Assembly: GCF_003545805.1 (NCBI RefSeq)
Contig: NZ_NMQR01000013.1
Location: 51,648-115,647 of the forward strand
Length of the DNA stretch: 64,000 nucleotides
Direction: 5' to 3'
Origin: Photorhabdus sp. CRCIA-P01
Lineage (GTDB): Bacteria > Pseudomonadota > Gammaproteobacteria > Enterobacterales > Enterobacteriaceae
In this document: piece after piece, positions 16,510 to 26,224 of the stretch
Position numbering within the stretch: position 1 is the stretch's first letter
How the letters are laid out: each line of letters opens with the position of its first letter
The notes under the pieces: model-generated
Told to the model about the DNA's origin: nothing
The model's database searches: none
Seen by the model: the letters and a program-made list of their open reading frames with translations, nothing else
Program-made: the position numbers and the translations under genes

Positions 16510-17740
16510 GATTGATGATTGCCTTTATGAAATTGTCTGCTAATACGGAATAAGCGTGATTTTCTAAAGCATAAATTTTGCCTCGTTGCCCCATTTGGCT
16601 TAATTCGTCAGTTGATAATTCACTGAGTTTTAATAGGGCCTGAGCAATGTCTTTTGGCTTTCCTGATTTAACGGTAATACCGCAATTCACGTCAGAAACG
16701 GGATCATTACCTGCATCAATCGCACATAAAATGGGTTTTCCCGCCATCATATAATCAATAAGTTTATTAGGGCTGATGCCAAATCTGAATAATGATTGTT
16801 TTTGTAGTCCTATATAAGCAATGTCAATTTTATTGAGTAATGTCGGTATTTGATTTTTGGGGATCGGATCAAAGAATATAACGTTATTTGTTCCTAGTAA
16901 TTGAGATTCTTTTATTAAGTTATCCTTTTCAAGGCCCGTGCCGACTAATAAGAATGTCATCGGTTTATTATGAAGAAGTGAAGCGGTTTTGAGTAGTTTT
17001 TCTAGCGCATTTGGATGCCCGTGAGCTCCGCTATAGCATACAATTTTATGTCCTCTATTTTTTTCGGTTGCAATAAGCTCTTCTAGTGAACTGTTTAATG
17101 GAGTAAGTTGATTTATCCAATCTTCTACAACCACGCCATTAGGGATAATATGTAATTTGCTGAGCCCTAATCCATGTGTTTTCGTATGTTCTTGTACATT
17201 AGGCAGCATGGAAATGACCACATCAGGATATTTATAAGCCGCGTTTTCCGCGAGTTGACATAATTGAATAAATGGATGTTTAGGTGACATTCCTCCTAAT
17301 TCTATGGGGGAAAGAGGCCATAAGTCATGGATTTCAAAGACCAGTTTGGCATTAGCTTTTTTGGCGAGACGTTTTGCAATCCATATATCCATCGGATATG
17401 TACTTGAAGCAATGACAACATCAGGTCGATATTTTTTGACTAAGTTATGGCTATCAAACCAAATTTGTCGTAAAAAAGAGAAAATATTTTTGACTCTGGA
17501 TAATCCATTTCCGTTATAGCTCGGGGTGGGATACCAGATATATTCTAATCCGTTAATATTTTCGGTGGTTTTTTTATTGTCTATCAGTTTAGGTTGTTTT
17601 GTTCGGACATGAGAATAAGAGGCTGCGAGTATCGTAATATTATGTCCCGATTTAACCCATTCTTGCCCTAAATGATATGGACGAAATTCCATACCCAGGT
17701 CCGGCGACCCGGCATAATGGTTTATATAGACGATATTCAT
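16502..17740 (-). CDS. GT4-family glycosyltransferase, WbuB-like
   Basis: A 412-residue retaining glycosyltransferase of GT-B fold. The N-terminal part (MNIVYINHYAGSPDLGMEFRPYHL) and IHDLWPLSPIELG resemble WbuB-type O-antigen transferases. The C-terminal donor domain contains VCYSGAHGHPNALEKLL and LFRFGISPNKLIDYMMAGKP, the E-x7-E-like region of GT4 with the first acidic position diverged. It overlaps the aminotransferase gene by 8 bp and the epimerase gene by 4 bp. It would add one sugar to the lipid-linked O-unit on the cytoplasmic face. Confidence 0.85.
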   Translation of the reverse strand: MNIVYINHYAGSPDLGMEFRPYHLGQEWVKSGHNITILAASYSHVRTKQPKLIDNKKTTENINGLEYIWYPTPSYNGNGLSRVKNIFSFLRQIWFDSHNLVKKYRPDVVIASSTYPMDIWIAKRLAKKANAKLVFEIHDLWPLSPIELGGMSPKHPFIQLCQLAENAAYKYPDVVISMLPNVQEHTKTHGLGLSKLHIIPNGVVVEDWINQLTPLNSSLEELIATEKNRGHKIVCYSGAHGHPNALEKLLKTASLLHNKPMTFLLVGTGLEKDNLIKESQLLGTNNVIFFDPIPKNQIPTLLNKIDIAYIGLQKQSLFRFGISPNKLIDYMMAGKPILCAIDAGNDPVSDVNCGITVKSGKPKDIAQALLKLSELSTDELSQMGQRGKIYALENHAYSVLADNFIKAIINHE

Positions 17741-18807
17741 AGTAATGTTTCTAATTCGTCAGCAATTCTTGTTGCAGCGATACCGCCGCCATACATGGAT
17801 TGAACCGAGCCTATATCTATACCCATCATGTCATGAACTGATTGGGTTATTTTGCTACTTTCAGCCTCTGAGAGTTTGTTGACGCCTGCGGCAATTAATT
17901 CTACCCATTCAGTTTGATCTCTCACGGTGATACAAGGTTTTCGGAAGAAGAAAGCCTCTTTTTGAAGTCCGCCGCTATCGGTAATAATCAGGGCGGTGTT
18001 TTTGAGTAACCAGATCATCTCTAAATATCCCACTGGCTCAATTAAATGGACATCTAAATGCAAGCCGTATTGTGCTAACATTTTTTTAGTTCTTGGATGA
18101 ATTGGTATTACAACAGTAGCAATTCTTCTGTGTATATCATTCAATGCGTTTACTATTTCAGTTAAACGTGCCTGATTATCGGTATTTTCAGCACGGTGAA
18201 GTGTGGTTAATATGAAGTTTTGTATCGAATCCAGCCCATCAGGTTTTTTGGCTGTTTGGCTGAAATATAAAGCGGCATCTTCCATTACATCGCCGACTTT
18301 TCTGATATGAACGGGTTTTGAATTGAAGCCTTCTTCTTGTAGATTATTGACGGCGGTATCTGTTGGGCAGAAGAGAATTGAGCTGACATTATCGGTTAAT
18401 ATTCTATTGATCTCTTCGGGCATCTGCATATTAAAACTGCGTAGACCGGCTTCAACATGGATAATGGGAATATGTAATTTAGATGCGGCTAATGCGCCCG
18501 CTAAAGTCGAGTTTGTATCACCATATACCATGACGGCATCCGGTTTTTCTGTAATAAGGGCTTTTTCAACTTCGATTAGCATCTTTCCGGTCATTTCACC
18601 GTGCGAGCCGCCATGAATATTGAGAGTGTAATCCGGTTTGGGAATGGCTAATTCATTAAAAAATATATCGGACATATTAGTATCAAAATGTTGACCGGTA
18701 TGAATGATAATTTCTTTAAATTTATTATGATTTTTTAAAGCGCGAGATACTGGGCTTGCTTTAATGAATTGCGGTCTGGCGCCTAATACGGTAATGATTT
18801 TTTTCAT
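17737..18807 (-). CDS. wbpI: Non-hydrolysing UDP-N-acetylglucosamine 2-epimerase family (WbpI/WecB-like)
   Basis: A 356-residue epimerase of GT-B fold. Motifs include VLGARPQFIKASPVSRAL at the start, VYGDTNSTLAGALAA, IHVEAGLRSF and TDSGGLQKEA, all typical of the WecB/WbpI/WlbD family. Because genes for 6-dehydrogenation, 3-oxidation, 3-amination and 3-N-acetylation of UDP-GlcNAc lie in the same operon, the likely substrate is UDP-GlcNAc3NAcA and the product UDP-ManNAc3NAcA (WbpI role) rather than UDP-ManNAc. That role assignment is inference from context. It is 5 bp downstream of a glycosyltransferase gene. Confidence 0.85.
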   Translation of the reverse strand: MKKIITVLGARPQFIKASPVSRALKNHNKFKEIIIHTGQHFDTNMSDIFFNELAIPKPDYTLNIHGGSHGEMTGKMLIEVEKALITEKPDAVMVYGDTNSTLAGALAASKLHIPIIHVEAGLRSFNMQMPEEINRILTDNVSSILFCPTDTAVNNLQEEGFNSKPVHIRKVGDVMEDAALYFSQTAKKPDGLDSIQNFILTTLHRAENTDNQARLTEIVNALNDIHRRIATVVIPIHPRTKKMLAQYGLHLDVHLIEPVGYLEMIWLLKNTALIITDSGGLQKEAFFFRKPCITVRDQTEWVELIAAGVNKLSEAESSKITQSVHDMMGIDIGSVQSMYGGGIAATRIADELETLL

Positions 18808-18812
18808 ATCGA

Positions 18813-19916
18813 TTAACGTCCAATTTGTTGATAAAATTTAGTTAGTTTATTTTGTTCAATATCCCAGTTGTATTTTTCATTGACTGCCAGAAGCCCATTA
18901 TTACCCATTTCTTCTGCTATATCAGGGTTATTTGATAAGTAATCTATCGCATCAGCGATTTCCTTAGGGTTTAATGGATCGACACAAATACCACAATGAT
19001 TTTTGACAACAATATCTTTCCATAATGGGAAATTTGAAGCGATAACGGGGATGCCGGCACTCATATATTCGAATATTTTATTGGGTTGGGCATCAATATG
19101 ATTGGGTAGTGGGTGGTATAGAACGATACCCGCAATAGATTTAGATAAAAGCTCCTTGGTTTCTATGCGATTTAAAAATCCCAGTGCGTCTATTTTGTGC
19201 CAATTTTTCATGCTCTTTGTTTTAGTCTCTAAATCTTTATCTGAAAAATTGCCCGCTAATTTCATTGTTGTATTCGTCGTGAGGTGAGAGAGGGATTCAA
19301 CCATCTCGGCTATACCTCTGATGTCGGAAATGCCGCCGACATAGCAGACTTGTTTTTCTTTTTCATGCCAGTTGGCGTTCTTGTTATGTAATTCACCTAA
19401 TATGGGATAATTATTAATGTCTAGGGTATTGTTATTGAGTTTTAAAAATTTGTCTCTTATTGATGGGGTGGCCGTAATAATGCCATCAAATTTAGCCGCA
19501 GCATATTTCTCGTAGAGGGCGAATAATTTAGAGACAATAATCTTAGTGAATTTATTTAAATAGGGTTTGCTGAAAATTTGTTTAGGGACATCTTCATGGG
19601 CATCAAAAATGACTATTTTACCGCTCTTTTTGAGTTCTAATCCGATAGGGATGAGTTCCGGATCATGGAAATGATATAAATCAGCGTCTAATTCTAATGC
19701 TTTTTTATAAACTTTATCGGTTGTTTTAAAGATTCTATTTAATCGACCGGGTAATGTGCCGACATCAATGATAGCAATATTATTCTTGACTTCATTACCT
19801 TTACCATCTGCGACAATAAGGGAGACCTCATATTCTTGTTGTAAGGCAGAACACTCTTTTAGGAAAATACGGATGTCGAAACGCGAATGTACCGAGGTCA
19901 TATGTGTGATTTTCAT
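18813..19916 (-). CDS. GT4-family glycosyltransferase
   Basis: A 367-residue GT-B glycosyltransferase. The N-terminus MKITHMTSVHSRFDIRIFLK, the YHFHDPELIPIGLELKK segment and the C-terminal HPLPNHIDAQPNKIFEYMSAGIP, a variant of the GT4 E-x7-E motif region, indicate a GT4-like enzyme often annotated in O-antigen loci. It overlaps the polymerase gene by 4 bp. It likely transfers one of the sugars made in this operon, possibly ManNAc3NAcA, but the donor cannot be decided from sequence. Confidence 0.82.
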   Translation of the reverse strand: MKITHMTSVHSRFDIRIFLKECSALQQEYEVSLIVADGKGNEVKNNIAIIDVGTLPGRLNRIFKTTDKVYKKALELDADLYHFHDPELIPIGLELKKSGKIVIFDAHEDVPKQIFSKPYLNKFTKIIVSKLFALYEKYAAAKFDGIITATPSIRDKFLKLNNNTLDINNYPILGELHNKNANWHEKEKQVCYVGGISDIRGIAEMVESLSHLTTNTTMKLAGNFSDKDLETKTKSMKNWHKIDALGFLNRIETKELLSKSIAGIVLYHPLPNHIDAQPNKIFEYMSAGIPVIASNFPLWKDIVVKNHCGICVDPLNPKEIADAIDYLSNNPDIAEEMGNNGLLAVNEKYNWDIEQNKLTKFYQQIGR

Positions 19917-21142
19917 AAGGATATTTTGTTAGTTTTCGTAGGGAATAAAAATAATAATATGCTTAATGCCAGCAGCCCATAGGTCAGTAGTAATGCTGTA
20001 ATCGCTGAGTTTGATATCGTGTATACGAAGGGTAAATAGAGTGTTGTTGAAAATTCAAATGGAACCTTTTTTGAGCACAGGTTCATTGCAAAGATTAATA
20101 TATTAAATATAAAAAAGTTTATGAGTAAACCCAGTGTGCCGTATCTGGCGATACCGTCGCCAATAAAGCCGGTATTAGCCGATCCTGAGGTACCATAATA
20201 GATTTGAGAAACGATTTGAGGCGCCTCTGTTGTAAACTCGCTATTGTTGTTGTAGATATAATCATAAAAGTAATAGGTATTTAATGTCGGTGTGAAGAAT
20301 ACTCTGCGTAGCCAATGTATCAGTGGATCATAAAAATCGAAAATAAAATATAATACTCCGGCGGTAAGGAATAAATAGAGAATGATGTTTATCACCGAAT
20401 TACTTATCGATTTTGTTTCTTTTATATAGAAGAATAAAATAATAACGGCGAGATTCATAAATGCTATGCTTTTTAATCCTGAAGAGCTGTAGATTAAATA
20501 GGAAATCAAAATGCTTATTGTAATGAGGATATATCTAATCGGACCTCTGAGATAGAGTGAAGCTAATAGGAGTAATGGTGAGATAACATATCCCCCATTG
20601 GTGATGATGTACATCGTGAGTAGTGGTGTGTTGTCTTTAAAGTGCTGTCTCACGGAATAAACTTTAAATATATTAGGGGGTATTAAACTTAATCCAGGAT
20701 TGCTCATGACGAATAACAGTACAATAATACCACATCCTATTATCAGTATTTTATATAAGTCCCACGGGATTTTTAGTTTCGGCATGGTTATTCTATCTAT
20801 TATCCGAAAAAATAATATCGATGAGAAAAATAATATGTTTATTGTGCATACGAAAATGATTGAATAGACAGAAGCTGAATTAATCAGTGGGAATATAATG
20901 GATACCGGTATAATGTAAGTGATATAGATTAACCATAAAAAAACCATCACGGGGTTTTTCTGGTTGTTGAGTAAAATGAGCGGTAAAAATGATATCCAAC
21001 AGAAAAAAATACTTAAGTAACCCTGTGGGGTAATATTATAGCCTCTTACCTCATGGAATGTGTCTAATATAAGCACTGAATTCAGGTAGATAATAACCTG
21101 ATAGATAAATATTTTCAGGATTATTTTAATATTATTTTGCAT
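19913..21142 (-). CDS. wzy: O-antigen polymerase (Wzy)-like integral membrane protein
   Basis: A 409-residue protein with about eleven or twelve hydrophobic helices and a long non-membrane loop at about 270-335 (YYFYDYIYNNNSEFTTEA, YYGTSGSANTGFIGDG), as expected for Wzy polymerases. Wzy proteins share little sequence, so the call rests on topology, the large loop, low GC content and position beside a flippase gene and glycosyltransferase genes. It would link O-units in the periplasm. It overlaps both neighbours (4 bp and 11 bp). No wzz chain-length regulator gene was seen in the window. Confidence 0.75.
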   Translation of the reverse strand: MQNNIKIILKIFIYQVIIYLNSVLILDTFHEVRGYNITPQGYLSIFFCWISFLPLILLNNQKNPVMVFLWLIYITYIIPVSIIFPLINSASVYSIIFVCTINILFFSSILFFRIIDRITMPKLKIPWDLYKILIIGCGIIVLLFVMSNPGLSLIPPNIFKVYSVRQHFKDNTPLLTMYIITNGGYVISPLLLLASLYLRGPIRYILITISILISYLIYSSSGLKSIAFMNLAVIILFFYIKETKSISNSVINIILYLFLTAGVLYFIFDFYDPLIHWLRRVFFTPTLNTYYFYDYIYNNNSEFTTEAPQIVSQIYYGTSGSANTGFIGDGIARYGTLGLLINFFIFNILIFAMNLCSKKVPFEFSTTLYLPFVYTISNSAITALLLTYGLLALSILLFLFPTKTNKISL

Positions 21143-22238
21143 TTTTGCGGATAAAGAAGTAAATGAGTGATAATATTAAGATAGACAGGAGATACATCGT
21201 GATAAATTGATAGTATGCCCAACTCGCAGGGCCATGTTTTATGTAATAATATCCGCTATTAGCGGCGGATTTATTCCAGTTATTATATAAGTCTATTATT
21301 TCTTTATTTTTAAAATTTTGATTTCTTTCTATCAGATCTTTTAATAGAAGGGTATGGATTTTATGATATTTAATGTTACTTGGATTGCCAATTAAATCAT
21401 AGCTGGACCATTCATTCTTTATGTCGAACTTAAATATATTATGGCTGATTGATTGATATAATTTATCGGCTGTTCTGGTATTTTCATCTGTATTTAAATA
21501 ATTTTCAAAGGACTCAATGCCATAAGTAGAATAGATCATGCCGTTTAATACAAAAGCCAATTGGTCTGAATTGGCTTGAGGATCAACATATTCTTCAATC
21601 CACAGCATATTGTCTAATGTGGTTAAACTGCCGCCTTTATGGATAGGTGCTAGTGATGATTGGTAGAGTAATTTCGACGTTAGCAGATATTTATCATCGC
21701 CAAAATGGTCATAAGCTCTTAATAACAGAATAATGGCATAGGCATCTGTTAATCCTGACCACCAGGGGGCAGAGAGTTTATTGTTTTTGTAGCCTTTATA
21801 TGACCAATCAAAATCATATAAGTAATGACTTTCACCATGAAATAATTTTATATTATTTAATAACCAATCTGCTGAAAATTTAAAATTATCAATCAATTTG
21901 TCTTGATTGAATTGAGGTGGTGGTACATTCCATCCGGGTAAGGAGGAATCGGTTCGCCATAATATATTGACGTTATCGTTATTTAAGCCTAAAGAAGAGT
22001 ATATCAGGCCATAGTGAACAACATAAAATGGGGATAAGAAGGGTTCGGGAATATGAGGTGAATGCGATAATGGAAAGCCATTGCTATTAAATTCGCGTTG
22101 CGTGAATTTCCCTTTCATGACTAAGTTTCTCACATTGCCATTGAATTCATCCAGCTCATAAGCATATTTATTGAATGTATAGCTGACAATCATCACGATA
22201 ATGATATAGGGGATTATTTTTATTATGATTTTCTTCAT
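21132..22238 (-). CDS. D-glucuronyl C5-epimerase C-terminal domain protein, membrane-anchored
   Basis: A 368-residue protein with an N-terminal hydrophobic anchor (about 5-20) and a C-terminal membrane helix (about 345-362). The middle part contains SAPWWSGLTDAYAIILLLRA and, at about 218-236, LWIEEYVDPQ followed by FVLNGMIYSTYGIE. These match the heparosan/glucuronyl C5-epimerase C-terminal family, which flips C5 of uronic acids within a finished polymer. The enzyme would face the periplasm. Its neighbours make a diamino-mannuronic acid, so it might convert D-manno to L-gulo residues in the chain (inference). It lies between wzx-like and wzy-like genes, overlapping the latter by 11 bp. Confidence 0.7.
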   Translation of the reverse strand: MKKIIIKIIPYIIIVMIVSYTFNKYAYELDEFNGNVRNLVMKGKFTQREFNSNGFPLSHSPHIPEPFLSPFYVVHYGLIYSSLGLNNDNVNILWRTDSSLPGWNVPPPQFNQDKLIDNFKFSADWLLNNIKLFHGESHYLYDFDWSYKGYKNNKLSAPWWSGLTDAYAIILLLRAYDHFGDDKYLLTSKLLYQSSLAPIHKGGSLTTLDNMLWIEEYVDPQANSDQLAFVLNGMIYSTYGIESFENYLNTDENTRTADKLYQSISHNIFKFDIKNEWSSYDLIGNPSNIKYHKIHTLLLKDLIERNQNFKNKEIIDLYNNWNKSAANSGYYYIKHGPASWAYYQFITMYLLSILILSLIYFFIRKNAK

Positions 22239-22239
22239 G

Positions 22240-23463
22240 TTAACCTTCTTTACGCATGAAAGATAATTTTAAAATATAAGCCGTACTCGTCAGATAAAGA
22301 GCAAAACTTGTGAGTGAAAATAATAAAAGGGTGAGATAAATATCGCCTAATAGATATCCAGTAAGGAGGGCTATTAGTCTTAATATAATCGATGTTGTTT
22401 GAATAAATAAATTGCTTTTCTGATGTTCATAAATGGATAAATATATCGATAACGATGAGTATATTATTTGTCCGCATAAATGTGGTATTAAACATAATAG
22501 ATATTTACCTGATTCATGCCATTCTTCACCGAAAATAAAGGTGATGATGGGTATGCCCGTAAAGTAGGTCACGATAGCAAATAAAAGAGCAATAAATGTT
22601 AGGCAATAAAATGTTTTTTTTATTTTGAAGAAAGGGGATGCAGCCGTGTCTTTTAAATATCCTTGTAATATAGACGAAACGGTTTGGGTTAATAGTGTAA
22701 TTGGCGCGCCTGATATTCTAGAGGCAATTAAATAAAACCCCGCAGATTTTAGCCCATAGGTGGACATGATAAATAATTGAGGGAGCTCATTACTCAATGT
22801 GTTAATGAGAGCCGCAGGGAAGTCATAAACCGGAAATTTATAATATTTATGAGTCAGCAATTTTATTTTTCTAAATTCATGTTTGCCTGTAATTAAACGA
22901 TATTTGGATCTTTTACTTAAAAATAGGACACCTAATGATTGACCTAATATTTGGCCTAAGATGAGACTGCTTGCTCCTAAATGGGCAATACCGCCAATGA
23001 TTTGGGTGCTAATCATGGCAACGGTTTGCGTTATTTTAGTGATAGAGAGTGCATGGTATTGTTTTTCTCTTATACTCTTGAAACTTATTGCCCGATAAAA
23101 CCCATAAGTGATAATACCTAGCGGGATATAGTATAGATAGTTTCCTATAATTATTTTTTCTGAAATGTTAGATATTGCAAAAACAGTGATAACTATTAGG
23201 CTAATGGCTATTGGAAGAATGCAAGATAATGTGACTAATGAATTAATTTCACGATTTTTTTCTGATGAACTTATTGAAAATTCATAACGGAGACAAGCGC
23301 CTACGGCAAAAACACTTAAAAGCGATGAAAATGAAGCATAAATACCTAATTCTTCCGGTGAAAATAATCTTGTTAATACAGGTGTTGATAGTAATAATAA
23401 TATCTGGCTGAATAATGATGAGAGTAATAAGCCAGATATATTCTTCAATAATTTATAATTCAT
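22240..23463 (-). CDS. wzx: O-unit flippase (Wzx-like), oligosaccharide flippase family
   Basis: A 407-residue membrane protein with about twelve hydrophobic segments. The N-terminal LLKNISGLLLSSLFSQILLL and TRLFSPEELGIYASFSSLL segments are characteristic of the polysaccharide synthesis/MATE-like flippase family. It moves undecaprenyl-linked repeat units to the periplasmic face for polymerisation. Its presence together with a Wzy candidate defines this locus as Wzx/Wzy-dependent, unlike the ABC-dependent locus to its left. It is one base from the epimerase gene and 5 bp from the WbpE-type gene. Confidence 0.85.
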   Translation of the reverse strand: MNYKLLKNISGLLLSSLFSQILLLLSTPVLTRLFSPEELGIYASFSSLLSVFAVGACLRYEFSISSSEKNREINSLVTLSCILPIAISLIVITVFAISNISEKIIIGNYLYYIPLGIITYGFYRAISFKSIREKQYHALSITKITQTVAMISTQIIGGIAHLGASSLILGQILGQSLGVLFLSKRSKYRLITGKHEFRKIKLLTHKYYKFPVYDFPAALINTLSNELPQLFIMSTYGLKSAGFYLIASRISGAPITLLTQTVSSILQGYLKDTAASPFFKIKKTFYCLTFIALLFAIVTYFTGIPIITFIFGEEWHESGKYLLCLIPHLCGQIIYSSLSIYLSIYEHQKSNLFIQTTSIILRLIALLTGYLLGDIYLTLLLFSLTSFALYLTSTAYILKLSFMRKEG

Positions 23464-23468
23464 AGATT

Positions 23469-24539
23469 TTAAATTGAACTGGCAATTTTATTAATTAAAT
23501 CTATGGATAAATAGGGATGCATCGGTAAGCTAATAACTTCTTGTGCAATTTCGTCTCCAACAGGCAGAACACTATTGCAGGCCACCGCCGGCTGTTTATT
23601 CAAGGGGATCGGGTAATGCACGGCGGTGGGAATGCTTTGTTCTTTTAATTTGCGCTGTAATTCATCACGGTTTTTAACCCGGATAGTATATTGCGCATAG
23701 GCGGAGAGATTATGGGGTTCAATATACGGGGTGGTCATGATGCCGATGTCATTCAACGCCTGATTATAGTTTTTTGCCACCGTCTGACGTAGTGCCATTT
23801 CTTCATCAAATATCTCCAGTTTGGGCAGCAGAATGGCCGCTTGCAGGGTATCTAAACGGCTATTAACCCCGACTCTGACATGATGATATCGTCTGTCTTG
23901 CCCATGACGGGCAATTTGACGAATAATTTTCGCCAGTGCTTCATCATAGGTGAAAATGGCGCCGCCATCACCGTAACACCCCAATGGTTTACTGGGGAAG
24001 AAGCTGGTACAGGAGATGGCGGTTAAGTTACAGGAACGTTTGCCTTTATAAGTCGCGCCAAAACTTTGGGCCGCGTCTTCTATGACGGTCAGGTTATATT
24101 TTGCTGCGATGGCATTAATTTCGTCAAAATCGGCACATTGGCCGAATAAGGAAACCGGAATGATCGCTTTGGTTTTCAGGGTAATCGCTGCTTCGAGTTG
24201 CACCGGATCTAAGTTATACGTGGTGGGCTTGATATCAACATAAACCGGAACCCCGCCTAGTAGCGCAACGGTTTCAGCGGTGGCAATGTAGGTAAAGCCG
24301 GGAGTAATCACTTCGTCGCCGGGTTTAATGCCAATCGCCATTAAGGCAATTTGCAAGGCGTCGGTGCCATTGGCGCAGGTAATACAATATGGCGCCCCCG
24401 TGTATTCAATGAGCTTTTCTTCTAATTCGGCCACTTCGGGCCCTAAAATATATTTTCCATGTGTGAGGACTTTCTGGATATTCGCGTCAATTTTATCTTT
24501 AATTCTCAGTTGCTGTGCTGCTAAATCGGTAAATTGCAT
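23469..24539 (-). CDS. wbpE: UDP-3-keto-GlcNAcA aminotransferase (WbpE/WlbC-like)
   Basis: A 356-residue DegT/DnrJ/EryC1 aminotransferase: TCANGTDALQIALMAIG phosphate-binding segment, VIEDAAQSFGATYKGKR, and Schiff-base lysine in SFFPSKPLGCYGDGGAIF, which is very typical of the WbpE branch. It installs the 3-amino group on the 3-keto product of the WbpB-type oxidoreductase using glutamate. Length is close to WbpE (about 359). It is 15 bp downstream of the acetyltransferase gene. Its GC content is visibly higher than that of the wzx, wzy and transferase genes, consistent with the wbpA-E block having a different history. Confidence 0.88.
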   Translation of the reverse strand: MQFTDLAAQQLRIKDKIDANIQKVLTHGKYILGPEVAELEEKLIEYTGAPYCITCANGTDALQIALMAIGIKPGDEVITPGFTYIATAETVALLGGVPVYVDIKPTTYNLDPVQLEAAITLKTKAIIPVSLFGQCADFDEINAIAAKYNLTVIEDAAQSFGATYKGKRSCNLTAISCTSFFPSKPLGCYGDGGAIFTYDEALAKIIRQIARHGQDRRYHHVRVGVNSRLDTLQAAILLPKLEIFDEEMALRQTVAKNYNQALNDIGIMTTPYIEPHNLSAYAQYTIRVKNRDELQRKLKEQSIPTAVHYPIPLNKQPAVACNSVLPVGDEIAQEVISLPMHPYLSIDLINKIASSI

Positions 24540-24554
24540 GCCTTTATCCTTTAA

Positions 24555-25142
24555 TTACTTTATTCGCACGACACGATTATTCTCTAGCTGATAAATATGG
24601 TGAGTATGAGGACAGGTGGCAGTGGCTTGTCCGTGTAGCGGTAAATCTAATTGTTCACCAAATTCACTCATCCAGCCAATGTGCTTGGCCGGCACACCCA
24701 CCATCAGGGCATAATCAGGGACATCTTTATTCACCACCGCGCCAGCGCCAATAAAAGCATAAGCGCCAATGGTGGTGCCACAAACAATGGTACAGTTGGC
24801 GCCTAAGGTGGCGCCTTTTTTTACCCGCGTGTTTTGATATTCATTTTTTCTTTCAATCAATGAGCGGGGATTATAAACGTTAGTAAAAACCATGCTGGGA
24901 CCACAAAATACCCCCTCTTCCAGATGAACATTGTCATAAACAGAAACATTATTTTGTATTTTGCAGTGATTGCCGATAGTGACTTTATTGCCAATAAAGA
25001 CATTTTGGCCTAGAGAACAGCCTTCGCCAATTTGAGCACCAGAGCAGACATGGGTGAAATGCCAGATACGGCTGTTTTTGCCGATTTGGGCCCCGTCATC
25101 AATGATGGCACTGGGATGTATCATTACGTGTTCTGCTGACAT
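24555..25142 (-). CDS. wbpD: UDP-GlcNAc3NA 3-N-acetyltransferase (WbpD/WlbB-like)
   Basis: A 195-residue left-handed beta-helix acyltransferase with hexapeptide repeats from about residue 9 to 145 ([50 protein letters not shown], quoted as separate turns). Size and repeats match WbpD/WlbB, which acetylate the 3-amino group using acetyl-CoA. It sits between the WbpB-type and WbpE-type genes, the order used for ManNAc3NAcA loci, although the reaction order is B, E, D. An internal Met at residue 7 is an alternative start. Confidence 0.88.
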   Translation of the reverse strand: MSAEHVMIHPSAIIDDGAQIGKNSRIWHFTHVCSGAQIGEGCSLGQNVFIGNKVTIGNHCKIQNNVSVYDNVHLEEGVFCGPSMVFTNVYNPRSLIERKNEYQNTRVKKGATLGANCTIVCGTTIGAYAFIGAGAVVNKDVPDYALMVGVPAKHIGWMSEFGEQLDLPLHGQATATCPHTHHIYQLENNRVVRIK

Positions 25143-25160
25143 GAGACCGGTTCCAGGGAT

Positions 25161-26210
25161 TTAATAGGTTAAAGGCAAAGAAATGGTTTTATTATCTCTG
25201 GCTGACAAATAAGCGGCGATAAGCAGCTCCAGGGATTTTAAGCCTTCCCGGCCATCGGTTATCGGTTTGGCTTCGCCTTTCATCACCTCAATGACATTTT
25301 TATAATAAAGCGGATGACCAAATCCGTACACCGAAGTGGTTTCGTAATTGGCGGCTTTGACTTGTTGGTCATACTCTTTTTCGTCAGCGAAATGCCATTC
25401 CTGGATTTCATTGACGGCTAATCCTCCCACTCTGACCGTGCCTTTTTCCCCTAGGAGGGTGATTGAACCTTCGAGATTCTGAGGATAAGTGCACATGGTG
25501 ACGGCCATCGAGCCTAATGTGCCATCCCGCCAGCGGATATTGAGCACCCCGGTATCTTCTGTTTCGATATCTAAGTGGGTCGATGTCATGGCCTGAACAT
25601 CTTTGACCGGGCCGATTAGCCATTCAATTAAATCAACATAGTGGCTTGCCTGATTCATGAAGGCGCCACCATCAAATTCCCAGGTGCCCCGCCAGGCGGC
25701 CTGGTCATAATAGGCTTGGGGACGGGTCCAGAAAACATTGAGGTGGACCATATGGATTTTGCCAAAACGTTTTTCACTGACTGCCCGTTTCAGTAATTGC
25801 AAGGTGGCATTTAAACGATTCTGTTTGACGACAAAGAGATGTTTTCCGGCTTTATCAGCCGCTTTGACCATGTTTTCCCCCTCAGCCAGCCGGGTTGCCA
25901 TTGGCTTTTCGGTGACGACGTGAAAGCCTTTATCAAAGCAGGTGATCGCCTGTGCGGGATGAAGGCCAGAGGGGGTGGTCAGGATAATGATATCCGCTGT
26001 GATGTTATCCAGCATCGTATTTAAGTCGCTGAAACCCGGGACGCCGGTTTTTTCTACCGCTGCGTTTAATGCGTCTTGATCGTTATCACAGATGGCGACT
26101 AATTCGGCCGCGTTTTGATGTATTTCCAGCGAATTGAAATGATTTTTAGCGATCCGCCCACAACCAACTAAAGCAAATCTTATCTTTCTGTCTTTGATAA
26201 TACTCAGCAT
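25161..26210 (-). CDS. wbpB: UDP-GlcNAcA 3-dehydrogenase (WbpB/WlbA-like, Gfo/Idh/MocA family)
   Basis: A 349-residue oxidoreductase with a Rossmann start (RFALVGCGRIAKNHFNSL), the EKPMA motif after TTPSGLHPAQA at about residue 95, and a C-terminal beta-sheet domain containing GGAFMNQASHYVDLIEWLIG. The length equals that of WlbA (about 350) rather than the shorter WbpB. It oxidises C3 of UDP-GlcNAcA, the second step to UDP-ManNAc3NAcA. It follows the WbpA-type gene by 14 bp. Confidence 0.87.
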   Translation of the reverse strand: MLSIIKDRKIRFALVGCGRIAKNHFNSLEIHQNAAELVAICDNDQDALNAAVEKTGVPGFSDLNTMLDNITADIIILTTPSGLHPAQAITCFDKGFHVVTEKPMATRLAEGENMVKAADKAGKHLFVVKQNRLNATLQLLKRAVSEKRFGKIHMVHLNVFWTRPQAYYDQAAWRGTWEFDGGAFMNQASHYVDLIEWLIGPVKDVQAMTSTHLDIETEDTGVLNIRWRDGTLGSMAVTMCTYPQNLEGSITLLGEKGTVRVGGLAVNEIQEWHFADEKEYDQQVKAANYETTSVYGFGHPLYYKNVIEVMKGEAKPITDGREGLKSLELLIAAYLSARDNKTISLPLTY

Positions 26211-26224
26211 ATCTTATCCTAAAG

